A DNA stretch of 64,000 nucleotides from Bugula neritina (Eukaryota > Bryozoa > Gymnolaemata > Cheilostomatida > Bugulidae). Position 1 is the first letter of the stretch, and every line of letters starts with the position of its first letter. Positions 34,501-49,500 of the stretch are shown piece after piece. The notes under the pieces are model-generated. The model was not told where the DNA came from and did no database searches. It saw only the letters and a list, made by a program, of their open reading frames with translations. A program made the position numbers and the translations under genes. The DNA lies in assembly GCA_964035545.1 (NCBI GenBank), contig OZ037771.1, forward strand, positions 13,953,133 to 14,017,132, given 5' to 3'.

Positions 34501-37500
34501 TGAGGCAATGGAACACCCGTGGATCAAGGTGTGTATGATATAGGAACCTGTGCTAACAGTCACAAGTCTACTTCTTATAGCTACTACACAAACTTATTAT
34601 TCACTTCCTGGTGTCGATGCCTTCTGCTTGCTTTGTATATTCTGTATACTTTGTACTCCATCCAATGTTACCATCTGCTTTTATTTGATATTTCTGAGGT
34701 CTGGGTTAATATTTAGTAATATTTCCTTGGTGTGACTCAAGTGGCAATATATAACAGGGTAACCAAGGTGGCTAGGAGATTAGAGATTCCCGTTTTACTA
34801 GCACCATGGGGTAGTAACTCCCAAATTCTTACTGATACTTTGTTATAAAAAGCAGACACTCTGCTTACCAAAACCCGTGTGTTCAGTATGGATAGAGGAA
34901 TTTTCTCCATACATCAATTTTACTGCAAGTCTTCTAAAGAAATATTTTTATTCACAAGTTTTTCAACTGGTTTACCAAAAGTTTATTGATTTTGTTTCGT
35001 AAAAAGAGCAATGTTTTAAATGTTACCAGTTTTTGAAAAACAGTGAGGACTAAAAAATTAGTTTCAGGGAAACGTCTCTACGAGACCCCTACATGTTCAC
35101 CTGTAGTATTCAGGTAGTGGCAACATAACACACTCCCACCTACTGCAGTGTTTCAGGCTGTGATGTTATTATAACTCATTGTATCTGATCTTTTAAGTAA
35201 CCTTTTCTTTCTTCTAAATATAGACAAAGTCGTATGATGCTGCCCTGCTGCCCTTTGCAGGCAGAGGCCTGATTACATTGAATTATCCTGTGTATATAAG
35301 TTGCTGCCACTCATAATTTAATTAGCTGAGATTCTAAATAAAACAGTTTCAACAGGTGCCAGGTGAGTGAATTCCTATAGTTTTACTAGAATGACTCATG
35401 TTCTCCCGATTATCTGTTGACAGAATAGGTCCGACGTTTCCAGGGCACATCTCCACAGCACAATAGAAGAAATGAAAAAATTCAATTCCCGCAGGAAGTT
35501 GAAGGTAATTGGTTTGTCAGCTGTTTCTGTTTACACTTTTCTACTTCTCTTCCTCTCCTAATATAATATTTACTGTGTCTTTTATTTTACCAGCTAATGA
35601 TTAGTTTCTCTTAGACGAAGTTTCTAGATATGACATCAGAGTTAGGCCTTCAGTACCTTAGCTCTCTGTATTAGTAGTGCAGATGGTAGACCTGGTCTTG
35701 GGTTCTTAATTTAGGTTTTATATTTCGGTTCATTTTTCCCATCAACAACAGGCTAGGAGTTTCTGCTAATATAATATAGCTGAGTGCTTGTATCTTCTTG
35801 TGCAATAGTAATATCTGTATTCACTACGCAGTTATAGGTATCTGCACTGCATCTGCACTTTATCTGCACTCTATCTGCAGTTTATCTGCAGTATATCTGC
35901 ACTCTATCTGCAGTATATCTGCAGTTTATCTGCAGTTTATCTGCAGGATATCTGCAGGATATCTGCACTCTATCTGCACTCTATCTGCACTACATATGCA
36001 GTATATCTGTTGTTAATCTGCTGATGCAGTTGTTCTACCATTTACAATCTTAAAACTTTTACAGAAGTTTGATTGCTGCTGTTTTACTGTAGACTCTTCT
36101 GTTGTATAATTAGCAGCAGTTCTGATGCAGTAGAAGTTTCCTTGTTTATATTCAACATAGCCTTAGAACTCTCATCAACAATGCCACTAGGGGTAGGAGT
36201 ACTTAACATTCCCAGTAGAGTTGAGAATGTGGGCTAATGTGATTATACGCAATGAGATTTGCTGAGTCTATTATTTCGTATAACAAGTTGAGAAAGACAA
36301 TTGGATGATTTCTTGTAATTAAAAACACTTTCAAGACTACTGAGGCAGCGTATAGGCTGATGTAGTTTATTAGAGGTGATTGTGTATGTATTGCCTGCAG
36401 CAGAAGGCTGGCTAAGTGCTGGCATGTCTTGTATTAGGTAAGTGTGTCTTTAGTCTAGTTCCTAGTAGGTAAATGCTGTATATCCAAGGGGCTCTCTGCT
36501 TCTCTCAGTCTTACTGCGGAAACTAGAAACCTGAGCTATGGTGTCACTGCATACACTAGTTTCATTTGTTGACAAACAATGCTGCCCGATATTTTATTTC
36601 TGTTAGGTTTGACTGAAATGAAAATTGCTGCACATTTTAGATGACTCAGAACTTTCTTATTTCATATTTGCTTTTAAATGTTACATATTGCATGGAAATG
36701 ATATTCAAATCATGAATTGGAAAAATTGAATTGTCAATAAGATAACATATATAAGTTATGTTGTTTAAAGAAGCATATATTCTAATATAAAAGCCAATGT
36801 TAAAGTGAAGTTTTCTTACTCATAATTGTTTTATAAATAAAGTCAAAGCTGAAGCTGCACTGCATATGACTAAGGTGAACACCGGCTTTCTATAGATCTC
36901 AGCGAGAACGATTCATGAAAAGCTGGTGATTATTTTTGAGTGCTTCAAAGCAAATGACAACAAATGGTTTTGGTAGCCTGTATTCATGGATATTTCTTTG
37001 TGGCATAAATATGGTAATTACTAATAGGCATTTTAGCAGCTTGGGGTACACAAGCTAAGTTTGCCCTGCTAAATTAGAAACAACATAGGCTGTGTTCCAA
37101 GAAATAACTATTAGCTACCTACTAATTAAAGCTTTTGTATTTCAAACTCAAACTGAACACAAAATGAGTGTTTGTTAGATTGCCTGTCTCATTTTTTTTG
37201 CTGGTAATTATTTCTCGGTGAACCTGATAGGCTGTGTAACCGTCAGCACATGAGAAACAGGCAGTTTTGTTTACAATAAAATTCCTTCACTTGAACTTTG
37301 CCCTCTGATAATTTTGTTGAAGTCTACTGGAACTGCCACATTTGTCCTACACTGGATTATCGGTGGACTTTTACTCTTTAATCTTGAAGGATACAAGTTC
37401 TTTTGAGAGATTTTGTAGGCTTGAAAATCAGTTTTGTTGGCTGCCTTTGGTTTATAAGTTTTTCAACTTTTCATTTAGCTATTGCGACGAGTTCAGATGG

Positions 37501-40500
37501 AGATATATACTTTACTCTCAGCTGAGCATATTGCCTTCTTGCTGTCGAGTGCGAAACTAAGGATTTGTGCTTAGTTTTAGTTTTTAGTTTGGTCTTTCCG
37601 GGTTTTGAAAGTGAGTATTTTATAGTCTGAAAACTTTTCTGCTATAGAAATATTGTTAAGAAATAACAGGCTGCAATTCTGCACTTGCCTCTACTATTGG
37701 TACACGGGTTAACCTCTAGTTTGCTGTTTCCAAAGCTATACAAAGATATGCTCCATTTTGTTTCATATTTATTAGGTTCTTCTACGGATTGTTTTTGTCA
37801 TTTTTTCTGTAGTTTACTGCCGCCATTTTCCCTGCAGTTGACACCTGTTTCTCTTTGTCAGGGTGCTGTCCTATCCGCAGTCACTGGCATGCAATGGCTA
37901 CCGTCACATAACCCGGAGATGTCACTGATACCCGACTTCCCTCCTAGTCAAGAACTAGACCTTCACGATCAGCAGCTGCAGACGGCTAGTAAGTCACTTC
38001 CTCCCAGAATCCCCTTTTCTCTCTGTCATAGGATGCTGTTAGCTTGGCCTTAGTATCTAGAGTTATAGAACTTATATCTATAACGGAACTTGTTGGGTTC
38101 TTAGCAAGATTATCAGTTACTTACTCAGTCAGTTAATAGATTCCTAGTTCACCGAGTGAGTCAGCTAGTGACTAACTGAATGAGTCACTGACCCACTCAG
38201 TTAGTTACTAGCTACCTGAGTGAGCTAGTGACTCACTCAGTTAGTTACTGGCTGACTCACTCAGTTAGTCACTGGCTGACTCACTCAGTTAGTTACTAGC
38301 TGACTCACTCAGTTAGTTACTAGCTGACTCACTCAGTTAGTTACTAGCTGACTCACTCAGTTAGTTGCTAACTCACTCACTCAGTAAATGGGTTAGTAAT
38401 TCACTCAAACTCAAGCACACTTATGATAAATAATCAATATCATAAGTTAGTCCATGATATGAACAATCAGTTTAGTGTTGCGTCAGTTTAGTTTACCAGT
38501 TGATGAGTTGAACTTATAGAAAAAAATTTTTTTTATACTATTAATGAAATAATTTTCATCTGCAGCTCTACTGCAACGATTAGTGAGTAAATTACAACAT
38601 ACTACGCTGTGGGAGTTATCTTTTCATGTAGTATATCAACTTTTGGATCATGTTATACATGTATACTCTGAGAATTGTCTTCTCTCTGAGTACAATTGAA
38701 CTCTTTGGCTTTTAGAAGCTGTGGAAGCCGTGCTAAATAGTCTTGAAGATATCCGTGCTCTTGTCGACGGACCAAATGGTGATCAGGATTTCCTCAGGGA
38801 TATCTTAGAGGACAAGCAACTCCACAATTTACTCTCGGTGAGTTTTTGAATCGACTGTGGGTTAAATTAATGTGTTTGTAGCGAAATAAAGTTCGTACTC
38901 ACTGCTTAGTTTTGCTAGAATTTAGTTGTTTGGCCGAGTCTTGGCTGGCTAAGACTGACTTGACTACGCTGCGAGAATCTCCAGAATCTCATACAAGTAC
39001 AGAGGGTTGTGTCGACTGTACTTTGGAAATGTAAAATACTTTATTATTGGTTTAATACTTGTTTTATTATTGCACACTGGAGTTGTATGCATAGAAGAGT
39101 ACAAATGGCACATCTTGTCTTTAGATGTAGTACGGAGTTATCTCATCACCTTATTTTATTTCAGCAAATTGGCTTGAATATTTTCTTTCTAGTTTGTATA
39201 GTGAAAGCATTGTCAATAAAAAGGCTTTAGAGCTCTTGTGTGTCTCTAGATTTGTGGTATGAGTTGCACTCAACGAGTTCGTAACTCTTAAACTTCCATT
39301 CATCGGCTGACCTATGAAAGTCCTTCAATATTTGTGTCCTCAAATAGTTTCTATGGCTTCAACTTCGGGTTTAATCATGCAGCACTGCATATAATTGCTC
39401 AGCATTGATTTCTTGTAAATTCACAATTGATGTGTTTGCAGTATTCTGTATGCAAACTAAGTTGTTGTAATCTGGAGTCAGCTTTTTTCCTTTCCTGTCC
39501 CCGATTTAAGTGTAATCAGAGAACTTGTTTGCTGTGGAAGCCTTGCTAATGGTTGGACAAATTAAAAATATAAAGTCAGGTAAACAATTTGATACAAACG
39601 CAGTTGGATGATGGTAAACACACAGGCTGGTGGTAAACATACAGGCCGGTGATCATGTAAATAATTTATGCTATCCGCCTGTTAAACTTGATGTTATATT
39701 GATTTTCCTGGCCTGCCAATGTTTGAAGAGACTATCTACGCTAATCCCGGGATTTCCTTTCAGTAATTGAGCCAATCAGAGCCCTTGAAAAGCAGCTGCG
39801 GCAATATAAGTAATTTGTTGTGCCGTAATATCTCTTTGGTTAGCCGCTTGTAATTTCGAGTAAATGCTTGCTTAAGTGGGCTTCACGTCAAGTTGGAGTG
39901 TAGTTCACATTTGGTGTTGAGTGTAACACTTCTTTGCTGCCTGTATGAGAGTCAGCGAACTGAAGTTATTACTCTAACGTGTATAAATGGATCCGCTGTC
40001 TGAAATGCACAAACAGGATACGGATAGGAACAGGTATCGGCGACAGGTGTGCCTTGCGTCTCTTAACACCGCTGGTCTGGCCACCCTCCTCACTCAGTGT
40101 CTCATAGACTATAGGAACTTAGTGGTGAGTGCTCAGGCTCTAGGGCTACATTCTGTGTGACTGGGAGTTGCGTTCTCCCTGGCAGCGTTCTCCCTGGCAG
40201 CATTCCTTGCTGTTGGCCGCTGGTTCTTTTCTCTATTTATGTTCTTAATTTAGGAAATTGAGACAAATCTCTTTTTCAGCATCATGTTAGTTCTATTAAA
40301 CAATTTGAGGGAGTTGTTTTACTTTTTGAGCATTTCTTTGCAAACTGTTTCTCTAGCTGTGCGCACAGACAGACACATGGTATCGTGTGGGGGTGTGTTA
40401 TCAGAGGCATGCGTCATATCTACTTATTTTATTTCCTGTCCATTTCACATTGCTGGCATAGAGACCTGTAAGGGGGAAGCCGTGGTCTAGGGGTTAAAGT

Positions 40501-43500
40501 GTTGGCCTAGTAAACCTGAGGCCATTGGTGATGTTAGGAAGAGCATCCAGTCATAATTTCTCCTGTGCCACATATGAATAAGTCCTTAGCCCGATTTAGC
40601 AAAGAAACCATTTCATCAGGGTTTCTCACAGGGATAGCTACTATAAACTTGTGTGAGATTATAGACATCTGTAACAAGTACTGTATCCTTCACATTATCT
40701 CCACCTGTCTGTGAAGTTATATAATAAACTATCTGAAGGCCACAAACTTTATACTTATTCTAGCTGCTGCTTTCACGTCCCAAAACAGCTGATAATTAAA
40801 TTATATGTACTATTTTTGGGATTGTATATCAAGTCTATTGATTGTTATGTTATGTGTTGGTGTTATCAATCTTGTTATCGGGAGTTGTCTTTCTATCAAA
40901 ATACGTAGCTGTAAGATTATTTCAACACATAATATAGGCTATACAATACATAATATTTAAGGCATAATATGTAACACATGCATAATATACAACACATTAA
41001 AATACATAGTATATAATACATAATATATATTACATAATATTATATATAATACATAATATACTATACCTAATACATAATATATGATATGTAGTATGGCATT
41101 ATATTTACAGCTCTACAATAGAATAAACAGCACTTCATCTCAGAATAATCTGCCTGTTGGAATTAGTGCTACAGCCTCACAGGGAATACTTTTAGAATAC
41201 CTACAGTCAGGGGCAAACAACCCCCTCACAGAAGAACTCAGACAGATACTAACTCAACCACACTTTATGGTGAGATAACTTCCTTCTTTGCTTTTAAATA
41301 TTATTTATAGACCAAAGGTGACCATTCTTTTCTCTAGACTTTTGCCACTGAAGTATTTTAGAACTTAGAAGTTGTGCCCTCTTTATTCTCATGCAGTGTT
41401 ACTAACCATTATACAGCGTAGGTTAGCTTCTAGTAGTAATAGTACAGCTGAATCTATCATAGGCTTTTTGGTATCAACAAGTTTATAAAATAGTACCATG
41501 TAGTCTAAGGACTATGAGCGGTCCTGCCACAAACAAAGGTGTTATGATATCGTGGATTTAGGGCTACAGTCTACAGTCTACCATACTCTATGCTTACTCT
41601 CTGATGAATGTTGTACACTTTTGTAGCACTTAAGTTACCTAATTGATTTATCAATCAATTGTAACCTCAAGATCTACATATGCCTCAATATTACCATATA
41701 TTACTCACTCAATATTACTATATTACTCACTTAGTATTACTATATTACTCACTCAGTATTACCATATATTACTCATCACCCATATTGCATATTAATATAG
41801 TCAGTTGACTTCACTCTGAGTAGTTGTTTTGTTGTGTAAAGAAGGCCTCTTGCTATACCTGCCTTCCACTTAACCAGGTGAGTTTTTACTAGCAACTTTG
41901 TCCTACTGTGACGTAATAATAATAATTGATATCATTGTGACAGCTCTCCACAATTCTTGTCCTAATCAGAAGGTGGGGGGGGGGTTTGACCTTCCGCATT
42001 GTTTAGTTAGTTGTAGTCTCAGTACAGGTGACCCTGGGTTGATGGTCTTCTTGTTGAAGTATTTTTGTTGGAGATAATCATTGTTGACATTGCTTCTCTC
42101 TCAGTGAAGTCCTGGGCAGTACTAGTCAGTGTTATCTGTGTACTATACTCTACTGTGTAATATACTCTACTGTGTACTATACTCTACTGTGTACTGTGTA
42201 CTATACTCTACTGTGTACTATACTCTACTGTGTACTGTGTACTATACTCTACTGTGTACTGTTTACTATACTCTACTGTGTACTATACTCTACTGTGTAT
42301 TATACTCTACTGTGTATTATACTCTACTGTGTACTATACTCTACTGTGTACTATACTCTACTGTGTATTATACTCTACTGTGTACTATACTCTACTGTGT
42401 ATTATACTCACTGATACTATCTACTTGTCAGACTTTTCGAATTCTTGTGAAACTTGAGATGGCTGAGAAATTCCTCTGACAATTTTTGTCTTACTTGAAA
42501 CATATTAGCATCAACTATAACCTGTCTAGTGACTAAGTGCTGCCGTAGCACTGTCTAGTGACTATGTGCTGCCGTAGCACTGTCTAGTGACTAGGTGCTG
42601 CCGAGGCGCCCCTACAGGTGAGTGTTAGATGCTGTAGATTACTTACTAGCATTGTCTGTTCCCTGTCATACCTGCATAGCTCACGAGTTGGCTTTGTAGA
42701 GTATTCATTGCTTGGTAACACTATCTGAGATATTGAGAGTCTAAAGTTGCTTTGCTACAAAATTATTTTCTGACTGTCTTTTCTCAATTGAGTATCAGAA
42801 CTAACTTCAAGGTCATTCACATGTCAACTACTTTCTACATTATGATGCTAGTAAATGTGGGGTTCGTCTTCTCTATGCTGCAGTAGGCTACTCCACTGAT
42901 CACATGATGATTTGTAGACTGAGGTTGTTAAAGCAGTTGATGGACTTTGGAATTAAGCCTTTTACTGCCAAATGCCAAGTAAAGTTGCATTGAGTAACAG
43001 TATTACATATTTGCTTTCTTCCTGGTTCATGTGCCAATACTGTCCTCAACATTGAGACTGTATGATATGCATTTGGACTCCATTTTTGGAGTCAAAACTG
43101 ATAGTATTACTACTGACTCCACTCACCTCAGACAATTGATTATTTGATTATCAATTTTGTGTCAATTGAAGTTGACTGAGACACAAACATTCTCCGTTTG
43201 ATTAGACAGACTCAACTGTTGTGCTATCTGTGACTTATATTGTCTTTGGTAAGGTTAGTTTAACAATTATAGATTTATGCTGTCAAATATAATTGGCACA
43301 CATCTCAAGGTAGTGGTCATTTCGTGTTGTCCTGATGTTTGCACTTGAAAGGTTGTCTAGTTGAATTCTGGAAATGACTTTTAATAGATATCTTATGTGC
43401 TACTGGCACTCCACTGATTCTAGTGAGGTGAGTCATATCTAGTGAGGTGAGTCGTATCTAGTGAGGTGAGTCATATCTAGTGAGGTGAGTCGTATCTAGT

Positions 43501-46500
43501 GAGGTGAGTCATATCTAGTGAGATGAGTCATATCTAGTGAGGTGAGTCGTATCTAGTGAGGTGAGTCATATCTAGTGAGATGAGTCGTATCTAGTGAGGT
43601 GAGTCATATCTAGTGAGGTGAGTCATATCTAGTGAGGTGAGTCATATCTAGTGAGGTGAGTCGTATCTAGTGAGGTGAGTCATATCTAGTGAGATGAGTC
43701 ATATCTAGTGAGGTGAGTCGTATCTAGTGAGGTGAGTCATATCTAGTGAGATGAGTCATATCTAGTGAGGTGAGTCATATCTAGTAAGGTGAGTCGTATC
43801 TAGTGAGGTGAGTCGTATCTAGTGAGGTGAGTCGTATCTAGTGAGGTGAGTCATATCTAGTGAGGTGAGTCATATCTAGTGAGGTGAGTCATATTTAGTG
43901 AGGTGAGTCATATCTAGTGAGGTGAGTCATATCTAGTGAGTTTGAGTCGTATCTAGTGAGGTGAGTCATATCTAGTGAGGCGAGTCATATCTAGTGAGGT
44001 GAGTCATATCTAGTGAGGTGAGTCATTTAGTGAGGTTAGTCATATCTAGTGAGGTTAGTCATATCTAGTGAGGTGAGTCATATCTAGTGAGGTGAGTCAT
44101 ATCTAGTGAGGTGAGTCATATCTAGTGAGGTGAGTCATATCTAGTGAGTTTGAGTCGTATCTAGTGAGGTGAGTCATATCTAGTGAGGTGAGTCATATCT
44201 AGTGAGGTGAGTCATATCTAGTGAGTTTGAGTCGTATCTAGTGAGGTGAGTCATATCTAGTGAGGCGAGTCATATCTAGTGAGGTGAGTCATATCTAGTG
44301 AGGTGAGTCATATCTGGTGAGGTGAGTCATATCTAGTGAGGTGAGTCATATCTAGTGAGGTGAGTCGTATCTAGTGAGGTGAGTCATATCTAGTGAGGTG
44401 AGTCATATCTAGTGAGATGAGTCGTATCTAGTGAGGTGAGTCATATCTAGTGAGGTGAGTCATATCTAGTGAGGTGAGTCATATCTAGTGAGGTGAGTCG
44501 TATCTAGTGAGGTGAGTCATATCTAGTGAGATGAGTCATATCTAGTGAGGTGAGTCATATCTAGTGAGGTGAGTCATATCTAGTGAGGTGAGTCATATCT
44601 AGTGAGGCGAGTCATATCTAGTGAGGTGAGTCATTTAGTGAGGTTAGTCATATCTAGTGACGTGAGTCATATCTAGTGAGGTGAGTCATATCTAGTGAGG
44701 TGAGTCATATCTAGTGAGGTGAGTCATATCTAGTGAGGTGAGTCATATCTAGTGAGTTTGAGTCGTATCTAGTGAGGTGAGTCATATCTAGTGAGGCGAG
44801 TCATATCTAGTGAGTTTGAGTCGTATCTAGTGAGGTGAGTCATATCTAGTGAGGTGAGTCATATCTAGTGAGGTGAGTCATATCTAGTGAGGTGAGTCAT
44901 ATCTAGTGAGGTGAGTCATATCTAGTGAGTTTGAGTCGTATCTAGTGAGGTGAGTCATATCTAGTGAGGCGAGTCATATCTAGTGAGGTGAGTCATATCT
45001 AGTGAGGTGAGTCATATCTGGTGAGGTGAGTCATATCTAGTGAGGTGAGTCATATCTAGTGAGGTGAGTCATATCTAGTGAGGTGAGTCATATCTAGTGA
45101 GGTGAGTCGTATCTAGTGAGGTGAGTCGTATCTAGTGAGGTGAGTCGTATCTAGTGAGGTGAGTCATATCTAGTGAGGTGAGTCATATCTAGTGAGGTGA
45201 GTCATTTAGTGAGGTTAGTCATATCTAGTGAGGTGAGTCATATCTAGTGAGGTGAGTCATATCTAGTGAGGTGAGTCATATCTAGTGAGGTGAGTCATAT
45301 TTAGTGAGGTGAGTCATATCTAGTGAGGTGAGTCATATCTAGTGAGTTTGAGTCGTATCTAGTGAGGTGAGTCATATCTAGTGAGGCGAGTCATATCTAG
45401 TGAGGTGAGTCATATCTAGTGAGGTGGGTCATTTAGTGAGGTTAGTCATATCTAGTGAGGTGAGTCATATCTAGTGAGGTGAGTCATATCTAGTGAGGTG
45501 AGTCATATCTAGTGAGGTGAGTCATATCTAGTGAGTTTGAGTCGTATCTAGTGAGGTGAGTCATATCTAGTGAGGTGAGTCATATCTAGTGAGGTGAGTC
45601 ATATCTAGTGAGTTTGAGTCGTATCTAGTGAGGTGAGTCATATCTAGTGAGGTGAGTCATATCTAGTGAGGCGAGTCATATCTAGTGAGGTGAGTCATAT
45701 CTAGTGAGGTGAGTCATATCTGGTGAGGTGAGTCATATCTAGTGAGGTGAGTCATATCTAGTGAGGTGAGTCGTATCTAGTGAGGTGAGTCATATCTAGT
45801 GAGGTGAGTCATATCTAGTGAGATGAGTCGTATCTAGTGAGGTGAGTCATATCTAGTGAGGTGAGTCATATCTAGTGAGGTGAGTCATATCTAGTGAGGT
45901 GAGTCGTATCTAGTGAGGTGAGTCATATCTAGTGAGATGAGTCATATCTAGTGAGGTGAGTCGTATCTAGTGAGGTGAGTCATATCTAGTGAGGTGAGTC
46001 ATATCTAGTGAGGTGAGTCATATCTAGTGAGGTGAGTCGTATCTAGTGAGGTGAGTCGTATCTAGTGAGGTGAGTCGTATCTAGTGAGGTGAGTCATATC
46101 TAGTGAGGTGAGTCATATCTAGTGAGGTGAGTCATTTAGTGAGGTTAGTCATATCTAGTGAGGTGAGTCATATCTAGTGAGGTGAGTCATATCTAGTGAG
46201 GTGAGTCATATCTAGTGAGGTGAGTCATATTTAGTGAGGTGAGTCATATCTAGTGAGTTTGAGTCGTATCTAGTGAGGTGAGTCATATCTAGTGAGGCGA
46301 GTCATATCTAGTGAGGCGAGTCATATCTAGTGAGGTGAGTCATTTAGTGAGGTTAGTCATATCTAGTGACGTGAGTCATATCTAGTGAGGTGAGTCATAT
46401 CTAGTGAGGTGAGTCATATCTAGTGAGGTGAGTCATATCTAGTGAGGTGAGTCATATCTAGTGAGGTGAGTCATATCTAGTGAGTTTGAGTCGTATCTAG

Positions 46501-49500
46501 TGAGGTGAGTCATATCTAGTGAGGCGAGTCATATCTAGTGAGGTGAGTCATATCTAGTGAGGTGAGTCATATCTGGTGAGGTGAGTCATATCTAGTGAGG
46601 TGAGTCATATCTAGTGAGGCGAGTCATATCTAGTGAGGTGAGTCATATCTGGTGAGGTGAGTCATATCTAGTGAGGTGAGTCATATCTAGTGAGGTGAGT
46701 TCAGTTTGAGCGAAAATCACACATATGAATTGTGACTTTAAAATGGACTTACAAACTGACTCCTGAAGACTCTGACCCAATACTAAAAGTTTATGTAGAA
46801 AGAGAGGCACAAAGTCAGTCTAAGTGTTAGCAATGGAGAGTCTATACACGTTGCAGTGAAGAGGTTAGTCTCCATGGTGACACAGTATTGTCTCTCTTTA
46901 TGATAATCTAATAATGGGTCAGCTAATTTAGCCCTGGGGTCCTGCATTCCATCAGGAGATAGAATGCAGTGGGGAATGTAAACAATCAAATATTGCAGCT
47001 TTTCAGATTTAATCAATGAACTTTCAGTTGATTCAATAAATGGTTAGCAATACCCAGAGGAGTGGATAAATTCCCGTAGTGTGTCAGCCAAATAGTTCAG
47101 TAAATAGAATGTCAAGGTCGCGTGGTTCAACTGGACCCAACACTCTTTGCTAAAAGAGCTTTACATGTTGGTTTTCTAGTGCATCACATTCATTTATCCT
47201 AGGCTGGGGGTCTTTAATTTGTCGTATATTTCCTTTTTATAAAAGTCTTGATCCACTCCTTAAAATTGGCAGATCAGAATATCAGCTGGTAATTGAATTG
47301 GCTAGCCTGGAATCTGGCTAATAACTGCTGCACTTTGTTGTGAAAGGTAATAATCACCTCTGCATACGCCCTGATCATTTACTAGGGCTATAAATTGATC
47401 ATTAGCCACTTTGAAGCGTTATAAAGTTGTTGTGTAATTTTGATTGGCATATGCAAGGAGGTGCATTGCTGCCTCCAGGTTGAGGCGTTCAGGAGCTGCT
47501 AGTCAGCATTACGTAATTACAGAGCGTCTTGCTGCCATCTGCTGCCGACAAGCTAAGGTAGGAGTTGTTAGTCAGTCAGTGAGTGAGTAGGCTGTAGGCT
47601 GAGTTTCATGAATTCTACTCTCTCGTCTGTTGTGGGCTGGAATGGCTTCGGCTAGTGACTTTGGGTGGAGCACAGTCTCTGATTTACTTGATTTATACTC
47701 TGTATGTGCTCTGTATCTATTCTGTATCTACTCTGTATGTACTCTGTATGTACTCTGTATGTACTCTGTATATACTCTGTATATACTCTGTATGTACTCT
47801 GTATGTACACTGTATGTACTCTGTACGTACTCTGTATCTACTCTGTATGTACTCTGTGTGTACTCTGTGTGTACTCTGTGTGTACTCTGTGTACTCTGTG
47901 TGTACTCTGTACGTACTCTGTATCTACTCTGTATGTACTCTGTGTGTACTCTGTGTGTACTCTGTATGTACTCTGTATATACTCTGTATATACTCTGTAT
48001 GTACTCTGTGTGTACTCTGTGTGTACTCTGTATGTACTCTGTATATACTCTGTATGTACTCTGTGTGTACTCTGTGTGTACTCTGTGTACTCTGTGTGTA
48101 CTCTGTGTACTCTGTGTGTACTCTGTGTACTCTTTATGTACTCTGTGTGTACTCTGTATCTACTCTGTGTGTACTCTGTGTGTACTCTGTGTCTACTCTG
48201 TATCTACTCTGTATGTACATCTAGTAAATGTAGTTATATAAGCATATTTTTCTCTCTGAATCACAGCACAAGCTGATTGAATTGTTTTATTTTTGGTTTT
48301 GCTCAACCAGAAGTAAAGGTGAGGTTCCAATAACTCAGCGCATTTTCAGAGTTACCTTCTCATGTTTGAGATAGTTAGAGAAAGCAACTCTGCACGCTCT
48401 ACACAAATTCCTCTTTTGTTGTATTTCTTGTTTTGTATTCAGTTGTGTAGTAGAAAGGCCCAGTAAGCAGTGAGCTAGGGTGATTAAGGGTTATTAACCT
48501 GGTTTGGAAGGCAGCTAGCTGGGGGGGGGGGGGCTAGGTATCTTATAAAACACCAGGTTTTCCCCGCAACTCAAATAAGAGGAAGTTATGACTTCTGTGT
48601 AACTGTTCCAAATCCTGGGTAATGTTTACACCAGTGTACTACAATATTTACTGTTATTCACAGTGTGTTTACACAGATGGTCTGTTGGGATTACCTGCAT
48701 TTACCTGTTAGACTGCTGCCGCTGCTGTGTTTCAGCTGCCAGTGTGCAGCTGGTTGCATTCATTCAGACTAAAGAGATATCGAATTCCTATTAGCTTACC
48801 TAAGAATCTTTAGTCTCAGAAATGAAAACTATTGCTGCATTATTAATGGCTTAAGTGGCTGGACATGAACTTTTAAGGCTTAGCTGTCAGGACTCGGGTT
48901 AGCAGTATCTATATATAGTCAGTCTTAGTGTGTCTTTAGTCAAACGGCAGCTCTTGTAGTCAAACTACAACTTTTATAGTCAAAGAGCAGCTTTTATAGT
49001 CTTGCGGCAGCGTAGCATTAGAATGGCAGCGTAGCATTAGAATGGCAGCGTAGCATTAGGACGTGCTATACTGAGTATGGTGTCTAGAGTAGAGTCAGCG
49101 TGGAGGCAGGTAAACACAGTGTTACATAATTCTACCTCAGTGTGGGTTGTCTGTCCATGCTTTACTTCTGAGTGATTTTCTAGAACTTTTCATATCTTGG
49201 AGCTGTACTGGTGGTCGTCATGTGTGAGAATAAGTGGTCATAGTACTTGTGACTGACACTATCAAATCTTACTCTAGTATTAGTTATTACTGGTGTACTC
49301 TCAACTATTACTCTAGTATTAGGTATCACTGGTACTCTGAACTCTTACTCTAGTATCAGTTGTTACTGGTGTACTCTCAACTCTTACTCTAGTATTGGTT
49401 ATCACTCTCTGATGAGTGTTTGTTAAGTGGTACTCAGTTGTCCTGAAGGAGTTGTTTATTATTTTATATAAATTAACACATTAGAAGTGTCTCTACTCCA

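Noticed and set aside
47085-47155. tRNA-like sequence with a B-box-like GGTTCAACTGGACCC
   Set aside because: Arms do not pair convincingly by eye and no shared body with the two SINE copies. May be a decayed SINE, not a tRNA gene.
47630-48276. Overlapping ~190-200-residue Cys/Tyr/Leu-rich frames
   Set aside because: Same peptide repeat in three frames from an 11-bp satellite inside CASK intron 11. No splice-consistent exon.
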